Shown here: positions 25,818-34,673 of the stretch, one piece after another
Layout: each line of letters begins with the position of its first letter
How positions within the stretch are numbered: position 1 is the stretch's first letter
Assembly: GCF_003385775.1 (NCBI RefSeq)
Contig: NZ_QRDP01000004.1
Location: forward strand, 1,535,763 to 1,599,762
Direction of reading: 5' to 3'
DNA: 64,000 nt
From: Parasphingopyxis lamellibrachiae
Lineage (GTDB): Bacteria > Pseudomonadota > Alphaproteobacteria > Sphingomonadales > Sphingomonadaceae
The notes under the pieces: generated by a model
What the model was told of the DNA's origin: nothing
Seen by the model: only the letters and a program-made list of their open reading frames with translations
Databases searched by the model: none
Position numbers and translations under genes: made by a program

Positions 25818-26746
25818 CCGTCTGCTTGCCCGGTTTCGGCGTTTTCATTGCCGGCGTTGCGCCGCTCGCGCTCACGCACGGCTTCGGCACGGGCACTGTC
25901 GACATAGCCGCGAATCCGTTGTTCCAGCGCATGGGTGAGGAAACCATAGCCCATGCCGGTCATGTGGATGCCGTCATTGGCGCGGGCCAGGGTTCGTGCT
26001 CCTGTTTCGGGATTGTTGAGATAGGCAACATAGTCCCCCGCCTCATCGACGCTGAGCGACACGGTGTCGATAAAGGGTACGCCGAGTTGCCGCATATGCG
26101 CGACGTAAAATGCGTTCTGCTGCTGGATCTGGGCATCGAAACTCTCCCGGCGCATTTTCGGCAGGCCGACCCAATAGACAATGGCCCCCTGGTCGCGCAG
26201 CAACTGGACAATAGCATCGACGCGTTCGCCGACTATTTCCTGCCATTCTTCGCTCATGAACGCCGCGCCGGAATTGCCGGTATAGATGCCCTGCGTATCG
26301 TTCGCGCCGAAGGAAAGTACTGCAATATCAACAGGCTGTTCAGCGAGGCGCTCTGAAATATCCTCGAATATATTGAGGCTGCGATAGCGGGTAAAACCCG
26401 TCGACTGACGCGAGAATTGATGGACGACGAAATCTTCATCGCCGCGAAACCCCCGGTACAGTGCCGCCCAGAGGCCATCGCCGAAACTGTCGCCGAACAC
26501 ACCGATTTGCACGGGTTCGCCCGCGCCCAGAGACCGGGTGAGATTGCGGTTGAACTGCACGGCGCATTCGCTGGGCGTGACTTCAGTCGAAGCCGTCTCG
26601 GCAGGCACCACAACCGGTGCCGGCGCACTGGCGACCGCCTCGCCGCCATTGCTCCCGCCAAGAAACGCAAGCCCGATCACCGCCCCGACAGCAATGCCGA
26701 TGAACAGAACAGCCGTTCGATCAAGCAACAGTATCAGCTTCTCCAC
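25814..26746 (-). CDS. Membrane-anchored SGNH hydrolase (DUF459-like)
   Basis: 310 aa. An N-terminal anchor (TAVLFIGIAVGAVIGLAFLGG) and an Ala/Pro-rich linker precede the SGNH core. Block I is IGVFGDSFGDGLW, block III LSFGANDTQG, and block V NDGIHMTGMGY, so a Ser-Asp-His triad is predicted. The charged C-terminal tail is RAEAVRERERRN. Start is GTG 26746, with GAGAGG just upstream. First gene of the O-acetylation operon. Two SGNH proteins for one MBOAT hints at two acceptors or a relay. Confidence 0.83.
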   Translation of the reverse strand: MEKLILLLDRTAVLFIGIAVGAVIGLAFLGGSNGGEAVASAPAPVVVPAETASTEVTPSECAVQFNRNLTRSLGAGEPVQIGVFGDSFGDGLWAALYRGFRGDEDFVVHQFSRQSTGFTRYRSLNIFEDISERLAEQPVDIAVLSFGANDTQGIYTGNSGAAFMSEEWQEIVGERVDAIVQLLRDQGAIVYWVGLPKMRRESFDAQIQQQNAFYVAHMRQLGVPFIDTVSLSVDEAGDYVAYLNNPETGARTLARANDGIHMTGMGYGFLTHALEQRIRGYVDSARAEAVRERERRNAGNENAETGQADG

Positions 26747-26970
26747 CGCGCCTCTCCGTCTTCTGGCACCAATGCCGCGCGTTCATGTCCAATGCCGAGA
26801 GGATTGGCAAGCACCCTGCGTAATTCCATGGGAAAGGCATGTGCATGCATCAGTATGAACCGGAGTGGAATCAATCGATCAATGAGCGACCGGATATCGG
26901 GATCCTTGCTTTTCAGGCCGTTTCCAGCATAGCCTGCGAGTAGGGATGCATTTTCGAGGGGGAATGAAGC

Positions 26971-27165
26971 ATGGCCAGTCGACCAAAACCAACCGGCAAG
27001 CAATTGGCGTTCATCATCATCGGCGCCGTGGCCGGGGCGGTTGTCGCCCATCTCGTGCTCGGTGTCGGCGGTGCAGTGGGCGGCGGAATAATCGGGCTTG
27101 GCGCAGCGCTTGGCGGCATGCCCTATTTCCGGGCTGTGCAGGACTGGCAGAAAAACCAGGAATAG
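26971..27165 (+). CDS. Small glycine-rich membrane protein
   Basis: 64 aa: a basic N-terminus, then hydrophobic AFIIIGAVAGAVVAHLVLG and a Gly/Ala-rich stretch (GGAVGGGIIGLGAALGG) that could form a second helix. A strong GAGGGGG ribosome-binding site lies 8 nt before the ATG, supporting expression. No family recognised. It stands alone, convergent with the SRPBCC gene (1-nt gap). The 224 nt upstream hold no other gene that I can see. Confidence 0.65.
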   Translation: MASRPKPTGKQLAFIIIGAVAGAVVAHLVLGVGGAVGGGIIGLGAALGGMPYFRAVQDWQKNQE

Positions 27166-27166
27166 C

Positions 27167-27697
27167 TCAAGATGCAGGGCTGAGCGCCGCCCGGTAATAG
27201 TCGGCTGCTTCCTCGTGATCCGTCCAGAAACCGCGCGGTTTTTCGCCGGCCAGCTGATCGACAAGAATGCCGAGATGAGCGTGCCAGCCGGCCGCCATAT
27301 CGGTCAACTGGGCAAAGTCGGCCGGCGGGGCCTGGATAAGGAGAAGCCGCACCCGGCCCTTCTCCTCGGATAGCTCGATGCGGGTCTCTTCCTCTTCATT
27401 GACGCCTTTGAATATCAGGAGATGTGGCGGATCGATCGCAATGAGCCGGGCAGCGAGATCGATACCTCCCTGCATCGACGCATAGCGGTCCGGTAATGGC
27501 TCGTGCGAAAGATGATCATGGTTGAACGCCATGGTGAAACCGTCGCCGGGCCTCCCGCCCATGCTGCCTCCGCAAAACCAGAGCGCCCGTTTCTCCGGAT
27601 CGACCAGATAGTCCCAGACCCGTTCGATCGGACGGGGCAGATCGCGCACGAAGCGGAGCGAGCCATCTTCAAGTTGGGTGCCATAATCTTCGCGCAT
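27167..27697 (-). CDS. SRPBCC/AHSA1-family protein
   Basis: 176 aa. An AHSA1-like START fold is indicated by LRFVRDLPRPIERVWDYLVD and PEKRALWFCGG near the N-terminus, and WHAHLGILVDQLAG near the C-terminus. It starts at ATG 27697, one base after the arsR stop on the same strand; the long in-frame extension toward 27991 is a shadow of arsR. ArsR-SRPBCC pairs are common; ligand unknown. Confidence 0.88.
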   Translation of the reverse strand: MREDYGTQLEDGSLRFVRDLPRPIERVWDYLVDPEKRALWFCGGSMGGRPGDGFTMAFNHDHLSHEPLPDRYASMQGGIDLAARLIAIDPPHLLIFKGVNEEEETRIELSEEKGRVRLLLIQAPPADFAQLTDMAAGWHAHLGILVDQLAGEKPRGFWTDHEEAADYYRAALSPAS

Positions 27698-27698
27698 A

Positions 27699-28001
27699 TC
27701 ATTCTTCCTCTTTGAGCATGTCTGCCAGCCGGTCGAGACGCCCATTCCATTTCCTGCGGGTGTCGCTGACCCAGCTTTCCATCGCCGCCAGCCCCTCAGG
27801 GTCGAGGCTGTAAATCCGCTCCCGGCCGCGTTTTTCGACACGCACAATTCCGGCTTCGCGCAGAATTTTGAGGTGTTGGGAAATCGCCGGCGGGCTTGTC
27901 TCGAAATGGACAGAGATATCGCCTGCCCTCCGATCCTCTTCGGACAACAGCCCGACAATCCTGCGTCGTGTCGAATCAGCCAAGGCGGCAAATGGGTCCA
28001 T
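27699..28001 (-). CDS. ArsR-family winged-helix transcriptional regulator
   Basis: 100 aa. DNA-binding core: PFAALADSTRRRIVGLL, then PPAISQHLKILREAGIV (recognition helix) and VEKRGRERIYSLDPEGL (wing). It lacks the CxC metal-binding motif of ArsR/SmtB metal sensors, so it is more like the AHSA1-linked non-metal subgroup. The predicted promoter puts the transcript start at the ATG (leaderless). A perfect palindrome covers its -35 region, arguing for autorepression. Confidence 0.9.
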   Translation of the reverse strand: MDPFAALADSTRRRIVGLLSEEDRRAGDISVHFETSPPAISQHLKILREAGIVRVEKRGRERIYSLDPEGLAAMESWVSDTRRKWNGRLDRLADMLKEEE

Positions 28002-28008
28002 CCCGCAA

Positions 28009-28048
28009 AATCTAATCCATAGTTTAATTAAGTCAATGCTTAATTAAA
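28009..28048. promoter_or_regulatory. arsR promoter with 26-bp perfect operator palindrome
   Basis: Half-sites TTTAATTAAG (28023-28032) and CTTAATTAAA (28039-28048) are exact reverse complements around TCAATG. On the minus strand the palindrome contains -35 TTGACT (28036-28031) with a 16-nt spacer to -10 TAGATT (28014-28009), about 7 nt from the arsR ATG. A TAAAAT sequence at 28045-28050 could serve as -10 for the divergent methyltransferase, so both directions may be controlled. Confidence 0.8.
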
Positions 28049-28090
28049 ATAGAGCTGGGCAGAAGGCCCGGCACATGGCACGAACGCTGG

Positions 28091-28711
28091 ATGGCAGGAC
28101 TGTGGGATAAATATGTGGTACCGCGGTTGATCGGCTATTGCTGTACCCAACCGCCGATCATGAAACGCCGCGCCAAGGTCGTGCCCCGCGCACAGGGTAA
28201 GGTGCTTGAGCTGGGTGCTGGAGGCGGGGCCAATTTCGCTCTGTACGATTCGAGCCGCGTCACAAGTGTGGAGGGCGTAGACCCTTCGCCCGAATTGCTG
28301 TCGCGCGCGCATGAGGCGGCCAAGACTATCGGCCTGCCCTTCTCTATCGAGCGCGGCATCGCCGAAGACCTGCCCTTCGACGATGCAAGTTTCGATACGG
28401 TACTCACGACCTTCACGCTGTGTTCCGTGCAGGACCAGGCACAGGCGCTTGTCGAGGCGAAACGCGTGCTGAAACCCGGCGGCCAGCTGCTCTTTTGCGA
28501 GCATGGCGCGGCCCCCGACGCCAAGGTCGCCAAATGGCAACGCCGGATCGAACCGGTATGGAAACGGATCGGTGGCGGATGCCATCTCACACGACCGGTC
28601 AGCACCGCCGTCGCTCAGGCTGGATTCAGGATCGTCGAGCAAGAGAAGGGCTATATGGAACACTCGCCCCGCTGGGCAGGCTGGGTTGAATGGGGAGAAG
28701 CCCGGATATGA
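28091..28711 (+). CDS. Class I SAM-dependent methyltransferase (UbiE/Methyltransf_11-like)
   Basis: 206 aa. SAM motif I is VLELGAGGGANFALYD, the acidic loop is VEGVDPSPELL, motif II is FDTVLTTFTLCSVQD, and a post-motif is RVLKPGGQLLFCEHG. Similar proteins are annotated as phospholipid or small-molecule methyltransferases; the substrate is not evident. It reads away from arsR across the palindromic operator and its stop overlaps the next ATG (ATGA). Confidence 0.85.
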   Translation: MAGLWDKYVVPRLIGYCCTQPPIMKRRAKVVPRAQGKVLELGAGGGANFALYDSSRVTSVEGVDPSPELLSRAHEAAKTIGLPFSIERGIAEDLPFDDASFDTVLTTFTLCSVQDQAQALVEAKRVLKPGGQLLFCEHGAAPDAKVAKWQRRIEPVWKRIGGGCHLTRPVSTAVAQAGFRIVEQEKGYMEHSPRWAGWVEWGEARI

Positions 28712-29424
28712 TTGCACGAGCCGTCATGGCAGTTGCGGCCCTGTCGCTCGCTATTCCTGTTGCGGCCGAACGGCGCGGCTATTCAGTGACCGGCTTCACC
28801 CGGATCCAGGTGCACGGCCCGTTCGTCGTGCGCCTGACCACCGGCAGCGGCTCAACGGCCTATGCCGAGGGCGACCACCGGGCGATCAACGAAATTTCGG
28901 TGCAGGTGATGGGCAACACATTGCGCGTCCGCCGCAATCTTTCGACCAATTGGGGCGGCTATCCGGGCGAGCGCGAAACGCAGTCCGCCATCCTGTATCT
29001 GACGACGCATGAACTGGAACAGGCGACGGTTATCGGCACCGGCGATCTCGAGATCGACCGGATGGAAGGCGGACGGCTGCTGGCCAGCCTGGGCGGCAAT
29101 GGCCGGCTCGCAATAGGCGAGATCGAAGCCGATCATGTCGCGCTGGCCGTCACCGGTGCGGGGGTGATGGAGGTTGGCGGCCATGCGGAAACAGGGCGGG
29201 TGACAGTGGAGGGACCGGGCACGGTATCCGCTTCCGGGCTGGTGATCGAAAACCTTACCGTCAATCTCAACGGGCCGGGCAGCATTGAAGTGGCCGCCGA
29301 GCGCCAAGCGGAAGTCACGTCGGTCGGCAATGGTGTCGTAACCGTCCTCGGCGATGCGGCCTGCACCGATCGAAGTATCGGATCGGGCAATGTGAGCTGC
29401 GGCGGTTTTCTCAACCGGCGTTGA
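28708..29424 (+). CDS. DUF2807 (GIN-domain) secreted protein
   Basis: 238 aa. Signal peptide MIARAVMAVAALSLAIPVAA, then a repetitive beta-helix-like body typical of the head-GIN/DUF2807 family: FTRIQVHGPFVVRLTTG, LASLGGNGRLAIGEI, VTGAGVMEVGG and LNGPGSIEV. Two Cys lie near the C-terminus. Start ATG 28708 overlaps the upstream stop. Likely periplasmic or surface-associated; function unknown. Confidence 0.83.
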   Translation: MIARAVMAVAALSLAIPVAAERRGYSVTGFTRIQVHGPFVVRLTTGSGSTAYAEGDHRAINEISVQVMGNTLRVRRNLSTNWGGYPGERETQSAILYLTTHELEQATVIGTGDLEIDRMEGGRLLASLGGNGRLAIGEIEADHVALAVTGAGVMEVGGHAETGRVTVEGPGTVSASGLVIENLTVNLNGPGSIEVAAERQAEVTSVGNGVVTVLGDAACTDRSIGSGNVSCGGFLNRR

Positions 29425-29432
29425 TTTGTCGG

Positions 29433-29452
29433 GACGTTGCTGGCGCAACGTC
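29433..29452. terminator. Hairpin between convergent genes
   Basis: Perfect 8-bp stem GACGTTGC/GCAACGTC with a TGGC loop, 8 nt after the DUF2807 stop. No T-tract on the plus strand, so terminator function is uncertain. Confidence 0.45.
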
Positions 29453-29460
29453 ACAGCACC

Positions 29461-29865
29461 CTAAACCAGGCCCAGCTTCGCCAGTTCGTTCAGCATTTTG
29501 GGCGGCATTTCGGCAATCCCGTCTTCGTCGCCGTGGAAGTCCTTGGGCGCATCCTCCCCCTTCAGGTAACGCCAGCCCTGATGGGCCCGCTTCGGGCGGG
29601 TCCGCACGGGAACAAGCCTCGGATCGAGCCGGATATTCCAGCGCCCGTCGTCATTCTCGACGAAACCCAGAATCCGTTGCCGCACGACCAGCCGGTGCTT
29701 GATGATCCAGAAAATGGAACCGCCGACCAGCTCTTCATGGCGGGTTGGGCGATAGCGCGTCGTAATCGTCACCTCGCCATCTGCGATCCGCGGCGCCTGC
29801 CGCTCCCGGATCCGCGCGATTGAATCGCAACCGACGGCGGGTTTGGTGATGTGCAGCTTGGCCAT
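29461..29865 (-). CDS. DUF1489 family protein
   Basis: 134 aa, conserved among alphaproteobacteria, function unknown. Recognisable segments are HITKPAVGCDSIARIRERQ, TTRYRPTRHEELVGGSIFWI, and HQGWRYLKGEDAP near the C-terminus. No signal or membrane segment. It is 36 nt downstream of mgtE on the same strand and may be cotranscribed. Confidence 0.83.
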   Translation of the reverse strand: MAKLHITKPAVGCDSIARIRERQAPRIADGEVTITTRYRPTRHEELVGGSIFWIIKHRLVVRQRILGFVENDDGRWNIRLDPRLVPVRTRPKRAHQGWRYLKGEDAPKDFHGDEDGIAEMPPKMLNELAKLGLV

Positions 29866-29901
29866 GGGAGCTATCTGGGCCGCAGGGCGCCGCCGATCAA
29901 G

Positions 29902-31308
29902 CTATCCCACCAGTCCGGCCGCAACCGCGAGCCCAAGAAAAGCAAGAAACCCGATGGAATCGGTGATCATCGTCACGAAAACGGAGGAGGCCACGGCCGG
30001 ATCCTGATCCATGCGCTCAAGCGTTACGGGAACGAACACGCCCGCCAGGCCCGCCACCACGATGTTGACGAGCATCGCCGTGGCAATCACCGCACCCAGC
30101 AGCCAGTTTGAAAAGACCAGTCCGGCGCCGATTCCGATAAGGATGGCGATGGTCGCGCCGTTCAATGTCGCAACCGTCAGTTCCTTGCGGATCGTTCGCC
30201 AGGTATTGGATCGGGTCAGTTCGTTCATCGCCAGCGCGCGCACGGCCACGGCCATGGTCTGTGTCCCTGCATTGCCGCCGATCGACGCCACGATGGGCAT
30301 CAGGATGGCGAGTGCCACCATTTCCTCGATCGCTGCGCCGAATATCGAGATGATGAAACTCGCGACCAGCGCCGTGCCCAGATTGGCGATCAACCATCGT
30401 ACCCGGCCGCCATAGGCTTCGCTGACCGGCTGGTTGATATCGCCTTCGCCGGCACCGGAAAGGCGCAAAATATCCTCACCCGCCTCTTCGGAGATAATGT
30501 CGACGATATCGTCGACCGTAATCACACCCACCAACCGCCCAGAACTGTCCGTGACGGCAGCGGAAATCAGACCATATTTCTTGAACCGCAAGGCGACTTC
30601 TTCCTGGTCCATATCGACCGGGATGAGCGTCTGCTCGCGTTTCATGACATCGCTGATCAGGAACTCCCTCGGCGTACGCAAGATCCAGCTCAGCGCGCAT
30701 GTGCCGACCGGATGATGGGCCGTATCGACAACGAAAATTTCCCAGAACTCCAGCGTGTCGTCCTGATTGTCGCGCAGATAGTCGATGACATCGCCAACCG
30801 TCATATTCTCGTATACCGCGACCAGTTCGCGCTGCATGACGCGGCCGGCGGATTCTTCCGGATAGGTAAGCGCTTCCTCGATAGCAGCGCGGTCGTCGGG
30901 ATCGAGCGCACTGAGCACTTCGCGCTGGTCGCCGGCTTCCATATCCTCGATAATCGCGACAGCATCGTCGGTCTCGAGATTCCCCGCGAGATCCGCAACC
31001 TGCACATTGTCCAGTTGGTCGACGAGATCCTCACGAACAAAATCGTTCATCTCGGCGAGGACTTCGCCGTCCAGCAATTCGGAAAGCGCTGCAGCCAGAT
31101 CCGAGCGCTGGTCACGCCCGACCTGTTCAAACAGATCGGCAATGTCTGCGGGGTGGAGGCGCCCGGCCAGCTCGCGCGCCGCCTCATCGTCGCCAGTTTC
31201 GACCGCGTCGATAACGGCATCGACGAATTCAGGCTTTAGCCGGTCATCCTTGTCGAGTTCTGTCTCTGGATCTTCGGTATCGGGAGCGTCAGCGGCAATA
31301 TCACTCAT
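29902..31308 (-). CDS. mgtE: Magnesium transporter MgtE
   Basis: 468 aa. Cytosolic N-domain of superhelical repeats (about 20-150: LHPADIADLFEQVGRDQR, EDMEAGDQREVLSALDPDDR), two CBS domains (about 150-275: VMQRELVAVYENMTVGDVI and ISDVMKREQTLIPVDMDQEE) and five C-terminal membrane helices including GNAGTQTMAVAVRALAMNEL and the Mg-selective pore region. Mg2+ binding between the N and CBS domains gates the channel in this family. All parts are present. Confidence 0.95.
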   Translation of the reverse strand: MSDIAADAPDTEDPETELDKDDRLKPEFVDAVIDAVETGDDEAARELAGRLHPADIADLFEQVGRDQRSDLAAALSELLDGEVLAEMNDFVREDLVDQLDNVQVADLAGNLETDDAVAIIEDMEAGDQREVLSALDPDDRAAIEEALTYPEESAGRVMQRELVAVYENMTVGDVIDYLRDNQDDTLEFWEIFVVDTAHHPVGTCALSWILRTPREFLISDVMKREQTLIPVDMDQEEVALRFKKYGLISAAVTDSSGRLVGVITVDDIVDIISEEAGEDILRLSGAGEGDINQPVSEAYGGRVRWLIANLGTALVASFIISIFGAAIEEMVALAILMPIVASIGGNAGTQTMAVAVRALAMNELTRSNTWRTIRKELTVATLNGATIAILIGIGAGLVFSNWLLGAVIATAMLVNIVVAGLAGVFVPVTLERMDQDPAVASSVFVTMITDSIGFLAFLGLAVAAGLVG

Positions 31309-31417
31309 GCGGCGTCCTCCCTCTTGTCATGCATCCGACGATGCAACCGGCCCGACGCCGCCTTAAACCGAAACTGATCGGCTTGTCAGCCTTTCTTCGG
31401 CACCGTGATCGGTTACT

Positions 31418-32452
31418 ATGCGGCAAATGCCACATTATACCCTTTCCGTGCTCGACCAGTCGCCCATTTCCGAAGGGCGAAGTGCCGCCGATGCCATTGT
31501 CGATACGCTCGATCTGGCGCGCCATGCCGATGCGTTGGGCTATCACCGCTATTGGGTTGCCGAGCACCATGCGAGCCCGGCGCTGGCCGGCGCGGCACCC
31601 GAAGCCCTGATCGGGCCGATAGCGCAGGCCACCACGCAGATCCGAGTGGGGTCGGGCGGCATCATGCTGCCCCATTACTCGCCGTTCAAAGTGGCCGAAA
31701 CCTTCTGTCTGCTGAGCGCGCTGGCTCCCGGACGCATCGACCTTGGTCTTGGCCGGGCACCCGGTGGAGATGGCCGGATAATGCTGGCACTGCAGCGCGA
31801 CCGCAGCAGGCGCATGGCCCATGATGATTTTCCGAACAATCTTGCCGAGCTGCTCGCCTATTTCGACCAAGCTCTGCCCGAGGATCATGCCTTTGCGCCG
31901 CTGATGGACACATTGCCGTCGGGCGGCGGCATGCCCGAGCCCTGGCTTCTGGGCTCGTCGATGGACAGCGCATTATGGGCAGCCGAAGCGGGCCTGCCTT
32001 ATTGTTTTGCCGATTTCATCAACCCTGACGGCGCTTCGATGACAGCCGAATATCGGGCGCGTTTCAAACCGTCTTCCCGCCTGACCCAGCCCCATGTGAT
32101 GGTCGCAAGCTGGGTGATCGCGGCGGATACGGCCGAAAGGGCCGAGCGGCTCGGCAAGCCTGCAGCGATGCTGGGAGCGCTCCTTCGGCGCAATGTCCTT
32201 ATCCCCGTCCCCTCCATCGAAACGGCGGAAGACTGGCTGGCTGACAATCCCTCCGCACTTTCCTCGCACCGGCGGCGGGTGATCCACGGAACCGCCACCG
32301 ATGTCCATGCGCAGGTCGACACGGTTGCCGCGGAATATGGCGCGGACGAGATGATGCTGGTAAACATCATGTCCGATCATACGGCCCGGCGAGACAGTTA
32401 TCGGCTGGTGGCGCAGGAATATGGACTAGCGCCGCGGGCCAAGGCTGCCTAG
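31418..32452 (+). CDS. LLM-class flavin-dependent oxidoreductase (luciferase-like)
   Basis: 344 aa. TIM-barrel luciferase-like family: LSVLDQSPISEGRSAADAI at the start, then YHRYWVAEHHASPALAGAAP, VGSGGIMLPHYSPFKVAE, RIDLGLGRAPGGD and ASWVIAADTAERAERL. Uses reduced flavin from a partner; substrate unknown. ATG 31418 or ATG 31427 (Met4) could be used. Divergent from mgtE across 109 nt. Confidence 0.9.
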   Translation: MRQMPHYTLSVLDQSPISEGRSAADAIVDTLDLARHADALGYHRYWVAEHHASPALAGAAPEALIGPIAQATTQIRVGSGGIMLPHYSPFKVAETFCLLSALAPGRIDLGLGRAPGGDGRIMLALQRDRSRRMAHDDFPNNLAELLAYFDQALPEDHAFAPLMDTLPSGGGMPEPWLLGSSMDSALWAAEAGLPYCFADFINPDGASMTAEYRARFKPSSRLTQPHVMVASWVIAADTAERAERLGKPAAMLGALLRRNVLIPVPSIETAEDWLADNPSALSSHRRRVIHGTATDVHAQVDTVAAEYGADEMMLVNIMSDHTARRDSYRLVAQEYGLAPRAKAA

Positions 32453-32491
32453 GGACACCGACACGCATTACCTGACCAGGAGACACTATTC

Positions 32492-32938
32492 ATGTCCGAT
32501 ACGCTTACCATTTCACTCGACAGCGGCGATGTTGTCATCAAATTGCGGCCGGACCTCGCGCCGAACCATGTCGCGCAGATCACCGAACTCGCCAAGGACG
32601 GCTTTTACGACGGCGTCGTATTCCACCGGGTCATTCCGGGCTTCATGGCGCAGGGCGGCGACCCGACCGGCACCGGCATGCATGGCTCCGACAAGCCGAA
32701 CCTCGCCCAGGAATTCAACAGCGAACCGCATGTCCGCGGAACATGTTCGATGGCCCGTTCCCAGGATCCGAACAGCGCCAACAGCCAGTTCTTCATCTGC
32801 TTCGACGACGCGGAATTCCTCGACGGCCAGTACACCGTCTGGGGCCAGGTAACGTCCGGGATGGAACATGTGGACGCGCTACCCAAAGGCGAGCCGCCCG
32901 CGCAGCCGGGCGTCATCAAATCGATGACGGTAAGCTAG
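32492..32938 (+). CDS. Cyclophilin-type peptidyl-prolyl cis-trans isomerase
   Basis: 148 aa, the short cytosolic form without a signal peptide. Active-site residues are in YDGVVFHRVIPGFMAQGGDPTG (Arg-Val-Ile/Phe-Met-Gln), CSMARSQDPNSANSQFFI and YTVWGQVTSGME. Assists proline isomerisation during folding. A purine-rich AGGAGA lies 8 nt before the ATG. Confidence 0.95.
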   Translation: MSDTLTISLDSGDVVIKLRPDLAPNHVAQITELAKDGFYDGVVFHRVIPGFMAQGGDPTGTGMHGSDKPNLAQEFNSEPHVRGTCSMARSQDPNSANSQFFICFDDAEFLDGQYTVWGQVTSGMEHVDALPKGEPPAQPGVIKSMTVS

Positions 32939-32948
32939 ACTCCTATTC

Positions 32949-33710
32949 ATGGCCAATCCGGTCACTCTTGTCACAGGCGCATCGAGCGGGCTCGGCACAT
33001 TGTTTGCGCGGGCCTGCGCGGCGCGCGGTGACCGGGTTGCGCTAGTCGCGCGGCGCAAGAACAAGCTCAAGGAACTGGCCAGGGAACTCGGCCCGGAAAC
33101 AATCGTCATATCGGAAGATCTGAGCGACTATGACGCGCCCGAAGCGATCGTCGAGGCGATTGAGGATGCCGGAGCCCATGTCGATATCCTGATCAACAAT
33201 GCGGGCTTTGGCGCGCGCGGCGCTTTTCATGAGCTGCCGATCGGCGATCAGACCGACATGATCCATGTCAACGCGATCGCCGTCGCCCAACTTTGTCACC
33301 GGGTTGTGCCGATGATGATTGCCAATGGCGGGGGCGCGATCCTCAACGTGGCATCCACCGCTTCGTTCCAGGCCGGGCCGGGCATGGCCGTTTATTATGC
33401 CAGCAAGGCCTTTGTCCTGTCGCTGTCTGAAGCGCTGCATGAGGAACTGGAGCCGCATAACATCGCCGTAACCGCCCTTTGCCCGGGACCGACCAAGACG
33501 GAATTCGCCGAGCAGGCCGATATGGCCGATACGAAATTGTTCTCCAGTTTCGCAGGCGATCCCGAATCCGTGGTTGCCGCAGGCCTGAAAGGACTTGCCA
33601 AAAACAAGGCGATCGTCGTCCCCGGCGCGGTCAACAAGGCAATGGTCCAATCCAACCGGCTGACCCCGCGCAGCGTGAGCCGCGAAATCGTCAAGCTGTT
33701 ACAGCAATAG
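32949..33710 (+). CDS. SDR-family NAD(P)-dependent oxidoreductase
   Basis: 253 aa classical short-chain dehydrogenase. The cofactor motif TGASSGLGTLFA is at residues about 8-19. NNAGFGARG follows, and Ser-Tyr-Lys of the active site are in NVASTASFQ and AVYYASKAFV. It lies 10 nt after the cyclophilin gene and its 3' end overlaps the convergent LysR gene by 20 nt. Substrate not predictable. Confidence 0.9.
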   Translation: MANPVTLVTGASSGLGTLFARACAARGDRVALVARRKNKLKELARELGPETIVISEDLSDYDAPEAIVEAIEDAGAHVDILINNAGFGARGAFHELPIGDQTDMIHVNAIAVAQLCHRVVPMMIANGGGAILNVASTASFQAGPGMAVYYASKAFVLSLSEALHEELEPHNIAVTALCPGPTKTEFAEQADMADTKLFSSFAGDPESVVAAGLKGLAKNKAIVVPGAVNKAMVQSNRLTPRSVSREIVKLLQQ

Positions 33711-34620
33711 CCTCGCTCGCTGGCGGTTGACCGCTTGCCTGGCGGCACACCCGGCTGAACAGCCAGTCATGGAATTGCCGGATCGGCTTGCGCCGCAATG
33801 CCGAGCGGCGGCAGGAGAACCAGTAGCTGTACGGGCTCTCAACCGCTGTATCGAACAGGCTGCCCAAGCGATCGTCGGAAGCGTCGTGCAGATGCGAATC
33901 GAGCATGAAGGCAACACCCAGCCCCTGCGCCGCCGCGTCGAGCATCAGCTGGCCGGAATCGAAATGATCCTCCGCCGCGGGTTCGAGATTCGGATAGCCG
34001 ATCGCGTTGCGCCAGAAATGGAAGGTTTCCGGCATATCCCGGTGCAGAAGGATCGTCAGGCCGGCGATCTGCTCGGGCTCGACAACGGGAGCCCCACGCA
34101 GCGCGAGACCGCGCGCAGCAATCGGGGTGATGATATTGTGATCGATCTTGCGCGAGTAGAGCCCCGGGTCGATCGACTGGGCGAGGGTGATTGCAGCATC
34201 CAGCCCATCGCCAAGCCGTGCTGTCCCATGCGCCGCAGTATCAATGTCGATATGAAGCTCCGGATGCATCTGGCGCAATTCCGGCAATTTACCAATCAAC
34301 CGCTGCGAAGCGAAAAGCGGCAACACACCGAGCTTCAGCCGGACAAGATCCGCCTGCCCGGTAGACACCTCGATCGCATTGGCAAGATCGTTCAGCGGCG
34401 CCGAAACACGCGCCAACAAAGCCTCGCCGTCCTCCGTCAATACCATCGCATGATGACGGCGCTCGAATAGCGCCCGGCCTAGAAAATGCTCAAGATTCTG
34501 GACCCGGCGGCTGAGTGCGGGCGAAGAAAGGGACAGTTCCTCTGCCGCAGCCTTGACCGACCCCAAGCGAGCAACTTGCACAAAGGCCTCAATGGCGGTC
34601 AGCGGCGGCAATCGGCGCAT
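33691..34620 (-). CDS. LysR-type transcriptional regulator (GcvA-like)
   Basis: 309 aa. N-terminal HTH: RLPPLTAIEAFVQVARLGSV, then SLSSPALSRRVQNLEHFLG. The periplasmic-binding-like effector domain follows (VRLKLGVLPLFASQRLIGKL and onward). No classic target gene is divergent immediately next to it, but TGCA-type dyads lie 54-102 nt upstream and could be its autoregulatory sites. Its coding end runs under the last 20 nt of the SDR gene. Confidence 0.92.
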   Translation of the reverse strand: MRRLPPLTAIEAFVQVARLGSVKAAAEELSLSSPALSRRVQNLEHFLGRALFERRHHAMVLTEDGEALLARVSAPLNDLANAIEVSTGQADLVRLKLGVLPLFASQRLIGKLPELRQMHPELHIDIDTAAHGTARLGDGLDAAITLAQSIDPGLYSRKIDHNIITPIAARGLALRGAPVVEPEQIAGLTILLHRDMPETFHFWRNAIGYPNLEPAAEDHFDSGQLMLDAAAQGLGVAFMLDSHLHDASDDRLGSLFDTAVESPYSYWFSCRRSALRRKPIRQFHDWLFSRVCRQASGQPPASEAIAVTA

Positions 34621-34673
34621 GAACTGGCTCCTTCCGGTTCACAATCCCATATCCGGTGTCACGGGGAGGTGAG

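Noticed and set aside
26734-27264. 176-codon minus-strand ORF
   Set aside because: Overlaps the 64-aa membrane protein, which has the better ribosome-binding site; the sequence shows no domain or membrane logic.
27701-27991. N-terminal extension of the SRPBCC protein
   Set aside because: It is a shadow frame of arsR; ATG 27697 directly after the arsR stop is the natural start.
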